A stretch of DNA of 58,749 nt from Bifidobacteriaceae bacterium (GTDB taxonomy: Bacteria; Actinomycetota; Actinomycetes; Actinomycetales; WQXJ01): assembly GCA_031267825.1 (NCBI GenBank), contig JAIRYJ010000030.1, positions 1 through 58,749 of the forward strand, in the 5' to 3' direction. The notes beneath the pieces were generated by a model that was not told where the DNA came from, made no database searches, and worked only from the letters and a program-made list of their open reading frames with translations. Both the position numbers and the translations under genes were made by a program. This document shows positions 52,839 to 58,749 of this stretch, piece by piece. Each line of letters opens with the position of its first letter. Position 1 is the first letter of the stretch.

Positions 52839-53702
52839 TCATTCGTCCGAATCTGGTTCACCTGATGAAGCGAGTTCAGCCCGAATGGCGTCAGCCTCAG
52901 CCTGTTCACGCAACAATTCGGCGGCGTCAGCCGAATCGCCCACCTCGGGTGATTCGTTAGCTTCAACCAACGGTTCGGCCACTTCGATTGGTTCGGCCGC
53001 CGCGGCCACCGCAACCGCCTCGGCCCCGTCAACCTCAGCCGCACTCGCCGCTGCCACTTCGTCAGCCGGGGCCTCAGCCTCAACATCCGGGGCCTCAACC
53101 TCCCCAGCCACTTCCTCAACCGCTGTGGCATCGCTGGCTGTGGCGGCGGAATCGTCCACTGGCTGGCTGGCTGAAGCGTCAGCCACTGAAGCCTCCCCGG
53201 AACCCGCCGTCCGCTTCTCCTTCGGCACAACCGGATCCATCACCAGTTCAATCACCGCCATCGGAGCCGAATCACCCTTCCGTGGCCCCAATTTGACAAT
53301 CCTGGTGTAACCGCCAGGGCGCTTGACCATGGCCGGAGCGATCTCAGTGAACAGTTTGTGCACCACCGCCCCGTCATGAACGGTACGCGCAACGCGGCGT
53401 CGGGCCGCTAGGTCACGGCTCCACTCGACCGGGTCAAGTGTTGTGGTGCCAGGCGGGGGGGCTTTAACCTCGCCGTCTTTCTTAGGCACCCCGGGTTTCG
53501 GCGGAGCTGGCACCTTGGTTTTCAGGCCGCCGCGCTTAGCGATCGTGATCAGACGTTCAGCTAGCGGACGGACCCGCTTGGCTTTGGCTTCGGTTGTCAC
53601 CACCTGATCGTGCCTGAACAACTCAGTCGCCAAATTGGCCAGAATCAGCCGCTCATGGGCTGGTCCACCGCCAAAACGGGGTCCCTTCGGTGGGGTCGGC
53701 AT
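52839..53702 (-). CDS. rplQ: Ribosomal protein L17 with insertion and long acidic tail
   Basis: A 50S protein near the exit tunnel. The 287-residue protein is far longer than usual (about 120-200). The core is recognisable: [49 protein letters not shown] and [25 protein letters not shown]. Residues about 60-96, between the first helices and the RRRVARTV segment, are a Pro/Lys-rich insertion absent from other L17 proteins. Residues 160-287 are an Ala/Glu/Asp-rich tail; shorter tails are common in actinobacteria. The ATG has GAGGAG upstream. Confidence 0.94.
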   Translation of the reverse strand: MPTPPKGPRFGGGPAHERLILANLATELFRHDQVVTTEAKAKRVRPLAERLITIAKRGGLKTKVPAPPKPGVPKKDGEVKAPPPGTTTLDPVEWSRDLAARRRVARTVHDGAVVHKLFTEIAPAMVKRPGGYTRIVKLGPRKGDSAPMAVIELVMDPVVPKEKRTAGSGEASVADASASQPVDDSAATASDATAVEEVAGEVEAPDVEAEAPADEVAAASAAEVDGAEAVAVAAAAEPIEVAEPLVEANESPEVGDSADAAELLREQAEADAIRAELASSGEPDSDE

Positions 53703-53719
53703 CTGCAATCTCCTCGCTG

Positions 53720-54724
53720 CTAGCTAAAGTTAGGGTCTTCCGAGAGGAACGCGGGTGTGGTTCCACCCCCGGGGCTGTCGAAATCCAGCGGCGAGTCCTT
53801 CAGTGACAAGCCAAGCGAGGCCAGTTTCTCTTTGACCTCATTGATTGATTTGATTCCGAAGTTCCGGATGTCCATCAGGTCCGCCTCAGAGCGGGCCACC
53901 AATTCGCCAACCGTGTGGATACCTTCGCGTTTGAGGCAGTTGTAGGACCGGATCGTCAGGTCCAAGTCCTCCACCATCAAAGCCAAATCAGCGGCCAGGG
54001 CGGCGTCAGTTGGGCTCGGGCCAATGTCGATGCCTTCAGCATCTGGGTTCAGTTCGCGGGCCAAGCCGAACAATTCCATGAGTGTTTTGCCGGCTGAAGC
54101 TAGCGCGCTGCGCGGCGTGATGGCGTTCTTGGTTTCGACGTCAATGATTAGCCGGTCAAAGTCGGTGTGCTGTTCAACACGGGTCGCTTCAACCTTGTAG
54201 GCCACTTTAAGGACCGGCGAATAGATTGAGTCAATCGGAATGCGCCCAATCTCAGCGTCTTCTGACTTGTTTTGGGCCGCTGTCACATAGCCTCGGCCGC
54301 GTTCAACTGTCAGTTCAATCTCAAGTTTGCCTTTGGCGTTGAGCGTCGCGATATGTAATTCCGGATTGTGTACCTCAACTCCGGCCGGTGGTGTGATATC
54401 GGCTGCCGTGACCTCACCAGGACCCTGTTTACGCAGGTACATCACTACCGGCGTGTCATGTTCAGATGACACGACCAAGTTCTTCAAACTGAGGATGATC
54501 TCAGTGACGTCTTCACGCACACCTGGGATAGTTGAAAACTCATGCAGAACGCCGTCAATCCGGATCGATGTGACGGCTGAACCCGGAATGGACGAAAGCA
54601 GGGTTCGCCGCAGCGAATTACCTAAGGTGTAGCCGAATCCTGGTTCGAGGGGTTCAATCACGAAGCGCGACCGGAATTCGGCGACGCTTTCTTCATTCAG
54701 TGTGGGACGTTGTGCGATTAGCAC
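53720..54724 (-). CDS. rpoA: RNA polymerase alpha subunit
   Basis: A 334-residue alpha subunit: N-terminal dimerisation domain ([41 protein letters not shown]) and C-terminal DNA-contact domain ([53 protein letters not shown]). The GTG start is preceded by GGAAG. It is followed by rplQ after 17 bp. Confidence 0.97.
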   Translation of the reverse strand: MLIAQRPTLNEESVAEFRSRFVIEPLEPGFGYTLGNSLRRTLLSSIPGSAVTSIRIDGVLHEFSTIPGVREDVTEIILSLKNLVVSSEHDTPVVMYLRKQGPGEVTAADITPPAGVEVHNPELHIATLNAKGKLEIELTVERGRGYVTAAQNKSEDAEIGRIPIDSIYSPVLKVAYKVEATRVEQHTDFDRLIIDVETKNAITPRSALASAGKTLMELFGLARELNPDAEGIDIGPSPTDAALAADLALMVEDLDLTIRSYNCLKREGIHTVGELVARSEADLMDIRNFGIKSINEVKEKLASLGLSLKDSPLDFDSPGGGTTPAFLSEDPNFS

Positions 54725-54814
54725 GGTGTTGTCTTCCGTTTCCCGGGGGCGCCGCTATTTGCGTCCCCGCTTCGAGGTTTCATTGGCTTGGCATCGGTCC
54801 ACCAGACCAACTTG

Positions 54815-54859
54815 CCGTGGGCGGCATCGTCCAAATTTGTCGTACGATGCCGTCCGCGG
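54815..54859. repeat. 16-bp hairpin from facing motif copies between rpsK and rpoA
   Basis: Arms at 54815-54830 and 54844-54859 pair over 16 bases with two mismatches, spacer 13. Both contain the CGATGCCG core. On the plus strand both mismatches become G-U pairs, so the hairpin is stronger in antisense RNA than in the rpsK-rpoA mRNA. It occupies the place where rpsD lies in Mycobacterium. Confidence 0.65.
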
Positions 54860-54864
54860 GCTTC

Positions 54865-55266
54865 TTACACCCGGCGCCGCTTGGGCGGACGGGCGCCGTT
54901 ATGGGCTTGCGGGGTCACATCGGTGATCGAACTGACTTCCAAACCGGCCGCTTGGAGCGCCCGGATGGCGGTCTCGCGGCCCGAGCCGGGACCTTTGACG
55001 AACACGTCTACCCTTTTCACGCCGTGTTCTTGGGCCCGCCGGGCGGCCGCCTCAGCGGCTTGTTGAGCGGCGAACGGGGTTGACTTGCGTGAACCCTTAA
55101 ACCCGGCCTGACCGGATGACGCCCAAGCCAGCACCGCGCCGGTCTGATCGGTCACAGAAACGATCGTGTTGTTGAAGGTTGACTTGATGTGCGCTTGGCC
55201 GTGCGGAACGTTTTTCTTGTCCTTACGCCGGACTTTCCGTGTGCCTTGCCTGGTCTTAGGGGGCAT
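54865..55266 (-). CDS. rpsK: Ribosomal protein S11
   Basis: A 133-residue 30S platform protein: [46 protein letters not shown], with the C-terminal [17 protein letters not shown]. Typical length. It follows rpsM in the operon. Confidence 0.97.
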   Translation of the reverse strand: MPPKTRQGTRKVRRKDKKNVPHGQAHIKSTFNNTIVSVTDQTGAVLAWASSGQAGFKGSRKSTPFAAQQAAEAAARRAQEHGVKRVDVFVKGPGSGRETAIRALQAAGLEVSSITDVTPQAHNGARPPKRRRV

Positions 55267-55322
55267 AGCCTGCCTGTCTCTCCTTGAATACTTGAAGCTG
55301 AGTTGTTACGGGTGACCGCTGG

Positions 55323-55703
55323 TTACTTCTTGCCGGCCTTCTTCTTGCCGGCCACAGTGCGCTTGCGGCCCTTGCGTGTGCGCGCGTTTGTTTTGGTTCG
55401 TTGCCCGTGGACTGGCAAGCCGCGGCGATGCCGGATTCCCTGGTAAGAGCCGATTTCCACCTTGCGCCGGATGTCGGCTTGGATTTCGCGGCGAAGATCA
55501 CCCTCCACCCGGTAGCTGGCTTCAATGAAGTCACGCAAGGCTACTAGTTGGGAGTCGGTCAGGTCTTTGACGCGGATATCCGGGCTGATGCCGGTAGCCT
55601 CAAGGGTTTTATTGGCGCGGGTGCGCCCAATTCCAAAGATATATGTGAGGGCGATCTCGATCCGCTTGTCGCGCGGCAGATCAACCCCAACTAGACGAGC
55701 CAT
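55323..55703 (-). CDS. rpsM: Ribosomal protein S13
   Basis: A 126-residue 30S head protein: [30 protein letters not shown], the [41 protein letters not shown] region and a basic Lys-rich tail. Confidence 0.97.
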   Translation of the reverse strand: MARLVGVDLPRDKRIEIALTYIFGIGRTRANKTLEATGISPDIRVKDLTDSQLVALRDFIEASYRVEGDLRREIQADIRRKVEIGSYQGIRHRRGLPVHGQRTKTNARTRKGRKRTVAGKKKAGKK

Positions 55704-55952
55704 CAGGCGTCACTCCCTAAAGAGTTCGGTGGAGGTCTGGACCCAATGCCCCGCTCAGCGGTTCGTCACGTTGAGCGCCCCGGCCTCCAACCGGGGGTGA
55801 CCGCCTGGCCAGGCTTGGAGCCGGGCCGAAGCGGTGGCATCGCGTCTTTGGTTGTATACCCGTCCCCGGCGCCGGATCTGGCGCTTGTACGGTTCACCTG
55901 GACGGGCGGCTCAGTTTAGCAGCCGACCGCTAGTTCAGGTGCGGTCTGTTAG

Positions 55953-56066
55953 CTAGCCCTGACGCTGTTTGTGGCGCGGGTTATCGCAGATCACCATGAC
56001 CGTTCCACGGCGCCGGATGACCTTGCATTTTTCACAAATCTTCTTGACTGACGGTTTGACCTTCAT
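55953..56066 (-). CDS. rpmJ: Ribosomal protein L36
   Basis: A 37-residue protein. It begins [19 protein letters not shown] and ends [14 protein letters not shown]. The zinc-binding cysteines (CEKC, then C27) and His are present, so this is the zinc-containing form. Only 12 bp separate it from infA. The 249 bp between it and rpsM contain no gene. Confidence 0.95.
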   Translation of the reverse strand: MKVKPSVKKICEKCKVIRRRGTVMVICDNPRHKQRQG

Positions 56067-56078
56067 GTTCCTCAGAGC

Positions 56079-56300
56079 TCACTTGTAGCGGTAGATAATG
56101 CGGCCGCGGTCGAGGTCATAGGGGCTGAGTTCAACCACTACCCTGTCTTCCGGCAGAATCCGGATGTAGTGTTGGCGCATCTTGCCCGAGATGTGGGCTA
56201 AGACCCGGTGACCGTTGGTTAGCTCAACCCGAAACATCGCGTTCGGCAGGGCCTCGACCACGGTGCCCTCAACCTCAATGACGCCATCTTTCTTGGCCAT
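56079..56300 (-). CDS. infA: Translation initiation factor IF-1
   Basis: A 73-residue OB-fold protein: [65 protein letters not shown]. The ATG has GGAGG directly upstream. First gene in the window of the infA-rpmJ-rpsM-rpsK-rpoA-rplQ series. Confidence 0.97.
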   Translation of the reverse strand: MAKKDGVIEVEGTVVEALPNAMFRVELTNGHRVLAHISGKMRQHYIRILPEDRVVVELSPYDLDRGRIIYRYK

Positions 56301-56573
56301 GTTCCTCCGCTTGCAGCCGCTATATGCCGATTCGTCTGCCCGCTGAGCCAGGCAAGGCGAGGCGCAGACGCAGACGTCCAACCGGACAGTCTACGCCATA
56401 ACGCAAGGTTGCCGCTAAAGAAGGCCGATCCACCTTACCGCCGGGCAGGCGGCTCGCCTGTCTTAGCTGGTCCACCAGCAAACCCGCAGGCCAACTAACT
56501 GTCCCTGATTGCCCTGACGGCTGTCGCCCAGTTTCCCCGTCGGCCGGGGCAAACCCTTCCTTGTTCTGGGTTC

Positions 56574-58079
56574 TTAGGACTCTGTCCAACCGAAGGACTT
56601 GGTGACGGCTTTACGCCAGGCGGCGTACAGTCGCTCACGTTGGGTGGCTGGCATAGCCGGTTCCCAGCAGCGGTCCTTAGCCCAGTTGGCGCGTAACTCA
56701 TCCAACCCGGACCAGTAGCCCACGGCCAGGCCAGCGGCGTAGGCCGCACCCAGGGCGGTTGTTTCGGCAACCACTGGCCGCACTACTGGGACACCAAGAA
56801 TGTCGGCTTGGAATTGCATCAGCAGATCGTTGGCTACCATGCCGCCATCAACTTTGAGTTCAGTCAGGGGGACGCCCGAATCGGCGTTGACGGCATCGAG
56901 CACGTCCCTGGTCTGGTAAGCGGTCGCTTCCAAGGCGGCCCGTGCCAAGTGACCTTTGTTGACGTACCGTGTCAACCCTGCGATAACTCCTCGGGCGTCT
57001 GTCCGCCAGTAGGGTGCGAACAGCCCGGAGAAAGCCGGCACAATATATGCCCCGCCATTGTCTTCGACAGTCTTGGCGAGGTCTTCGATTTCTGGGGCGG
57101 ATGTGATCAGACCCAGGTTGTCGCGCAGCCATTGGACTAGTGAACCAGTCACCGCGATCGATCCTTCTAGGGCGTAGACCGGCGCTTGGCCGCCTAACTG
57201 GTAGGCGACTGTGGTCAGCAACCCGTTGCCGGACATGACGATCTCACCGCCAGTGTTGAACAGCAAGAAGCATCCCGTTCCGTACGTGTTCTTGGCTTCA
57301 CCCGCCCCGAAGGCGGCCTGCCCAAAGGTGGCGGCTTGCTGGTCGCCTAGGATCCCGGCGATCGGGGTTTCGCGCAGCAAAGATGATGGCGCCGCCTGGC
57401 CGTAAACCTCAGATGATGATCTGATTTCAGGCAGCATTGGTCGCGGCACGCCAAAGACATCCAGGATGGACTGATCCCAGTCGAGTGTCCGCAGGTCCAT
57501 AAACAAGGTGCGGGCCGCGTTGGTCACGTCGGTGATGTGGATTCCACCGGCCGGCCCGCCTGTCAGGTTCCACACCACCCAGCTATCGGGCGTACCGAAG
57601 AGCAGGTCGCCGCCTTCCGCTCGGCTGCGGGCGCCCGGCACGTTGTCCAAGATCCAGGCGATTTTTGTGCCAGAGAAGTAGGGGTTGAGTGGCAGCCCGG
57701 TCGTTTCACGCCAGCGCCCGATGCCGCCGTCTTGGGCTAGGTGGTCGACTATGGGTTGGGTGCGCACATCTTGCCAGACGATGGCGTTGTAGACCGGTTG
57801 GCCAGTGTTCTTGTCCCACACGATGGTGGTTTCACGCTGGTTGGTTATGCCGACGGCGGCTATGTCATGCCGGGTGATTCCGGCTTGGCCGAGGGCGATT
57901 CCGATGACTTCACGAGTGTTGGCCCAGATTTCCATGGGGTCGTGTTCCACCCAGCCTGGCTGGGGCATGATCTGGTGGTGTTCTTCTTGGCCGCTGGCCA
58001 CGATGCGGCCCATCTGGTCAAACACGATCGCCCTGGTTGAGGTTGTTCCCTGGTCAATCGCTACAACATATTTCGCCAT
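56574..58079 (-). CDS. glpK: Glycerol kinase
   Basis: Phosphorylates glycerol to sn-glycerol 3-phosphate. The 501-residue FGGY-family protein has the N-terminal [16 protein letters not shown], the [11 protein letters not shown] and [13 protein letters not shown] motifs, the [16 protein letters not shown] region and the C-terminal [22 protein letters not shown] and [15 protein letters not shown]. No glpF or glpD is in the window. Not in an operon with infA: 273 bp separate them. Confidence 0.96.
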   Translation of the reverse strand: MAKYVVAIDQGTTSTRAIVFDQMGRIVASGQEEHHQIMPQPGWVEHDPMEIWANTREVIGIALGQAGITRHDIAAVGITNQRETTIVWDKNTGQPVYNAIVWQDVRTQPIVDHLAQDGGIGRWRETTGLPLNPYFSGTKIAWILDNVPGARSRAEGGDLLFGTPDSWVVWNLTGGPAGGIHITDVTNAARTLFMDLRTLDWDQSILDVFGVPRPMLPEIRSSSEVYGQAAPSSLLRETPIAGILGDQQAATFGQAAFGAGEAKNTYGTGCFLLFNTGGEIVMSGNGLLTTVAYQLGGQAPVYALEGSIAVTGSLVQWLRDNLGLITSAPEIEDLAKTVEDNGGAYIVPAFSGLFAPYWRTDARGVIAGLTRYVNKGHLARAALEATAYQTRDVLDAVNADSGVPLTELKVDGGMVANDLLMQFQADILGVPVVRPVVAETTALGAAYAAGLAVGYWSGLDELRANWAKDRCWEPAMPATQRERLYAAWRKAVTKSFGWTES

Positions 58080-58368
58080 TCGGTGGTCCCCCTTGTCTCA
58101 CGTTTCGACTGGTCCGGCTGGCCGCCGCGATGCGGCTTGGGCTGGCGCCTTTGCCGTGGTTCTAGGCGCCGACTCATCTGTCAGTCCGTTGCGGCTCCAG
58201 CCTAATGTGCCGTTCTTGTTCTGGCCTGGGGCGGTTAGGCCTCCCGGCCGGATGTGCAGTTCGCTAGTTCCGGCCAGTCCGGCTTAACCCCGGAACTGAA
58301 CGACAGGCCGGCGCCAGCCATGGCTAGCATCGCGGCCAACTCGACCCCATCCGGCCAACCCGCCACAG

Positions 58369-58749
58369 TCACTTCTTCGGGCCCTTACGCGGAAAAGGCT
58401 TACGGCCCTTACCCGCCAACTCACCAGTCACAGCCACCTGAAAATTCAACTCCTTACCCTCAGCCAAATACTTCTCGTGCATCTGTAACGTCAACTCATA
58501 CCACTGCACCAGACTCCACTCCTGAGTCTCACGGTAATCCCGGTCCGACGGATCACGCATCATCGCATAAATCGAACCCAACACACTTTGACCAACATAC
58601 AACGGATCATCATGACTGGGGAACGTCCCAATATCCAAAACCAGTTTCCCAGCCTTCATCTCGTTATAAAAGGCTGACCGCCAACACACCCAACGCGACC
58701 CAGGCAACGCCTCAATCACCCGATCCGCGTAATACAACCCGATCCGCTC
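58369..58749 (-). CDS. C-terminal part of an unrecognised protein (start outside window)
   Basis: The frame is open to the right edge (126 codons here), so the N-terminus lies outside. It is rich in Tyr and Trp, with the segments RYYADRVIEALPGS-like, SRWVCWRSAFYNEM, PLYVGQSVLGSIYAMM and WSLVQWYELTLQMHEKYL, and ends with a basic tail (GKGRKPFPRKGPKK). I recognise no family; no signal or membrane helix in this part. Confidence 0.6.
   Translation of the reverse strand, partial: ERIGLYYADRVIEALPGSRWVCWRSAFYNEMKAGKLVLDIGTFPSHDDPLYVGQSVLGSIYAMMRDPSDRDYRETQEWSLVQWYELTLQMHEKYLAEGKELNFQVAVTGELAGKGRKPFPRKGPKK

Overview
The window comes from a fairly GC-rich Actinomycetota chromosome. The evidence is lineage-typical genes and gene order: mycothiol S-conjugate amidase (mca) beside a hemolysin III gene and a cis-prenyltransferase, an adnA-adnB recombination pair with uvrD2, DUF3107 and an RhlE-type helicase, a CBS/MgtE-like - DUF1003 - Mrp run, DUF5709, senX3/regX3-like genes next to pstSCAB, and an actinobacterial class III adenylate cyclase. 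rpsD is absent between rpsK and rpoA, and purine phosphorylase is DeoD-type; both differ from Mycobacterium and hint at the Actinomycetales/Micrococcales/Bifidobacteriales side, but I cannot name a genus. I saw no rRNA, tRNA, IS element, prophage or CRISPR array.

Layout. 1-4952 (minus): the 5' two-thirds of a large secreted Ig-repeat protein (runs off the left edge), ispH and an SRPBCC protein. 5454-8633 (plus): xseA, xseB, a 76-codon unknown ORF and fumC. 8726-11391: cis-prenyltransferase, hemolysin III and mca. 11658-12133: an antitoxin gene followed by a broken PIN toxin. 12513-24770: ThiF/E1-like protein, uvrD2, a phosphotransferase-like protein, adnB and adnA. 24877-38038: DUF3107, RhlE helicase, a membrane matrixin and its repeat-rich neighbour, PHP phosphoesterase, Xaa-Pro aminopeptidase, D-2-hydroxyacid dehydrogenase, MgtE-like/DUF1003/Mrp, adenylate cyclase and DUF5709. 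38115-40120: rplL, rplJ (with an upstream attenuator) and deoD. 42229-43708: a compact toxin-antitoxin island (MazEF-like, VapBC-like, lone AbrB). 44015-52392: ychF, ribF, regX3, senX3 and pstB-A-C-S, with a PHO box upstream of pstS. 52839-56300: rplQ, rpoA, rpsK, rpsM, rpmJ and infA. 56574-58749: glpK and the C-terminal part of an unrecognised protein.

How the genes work together. SenX3/RegX3 and PstSCAB form a phosphate-starvation module, and the direct-repeat PHO box ties the two together. AdnAB and UvrD2 form a DNA-repair neighbourhood. The toxin-antitoxin genes form two separate sites, one decayed and one apparently intact.

Features not explained by ordinary genes: a short interspersed motif (core GGACGATGCCG), recurring in intergenic regions and disordered gene tails, sometimes as facing pairs that make long hairpins; several unrelated perfect inverted repeats of 11-15 bp, some inside genes; and low-complexity insertions inside otherwise conserved enzymes and ribosomal protein L17.
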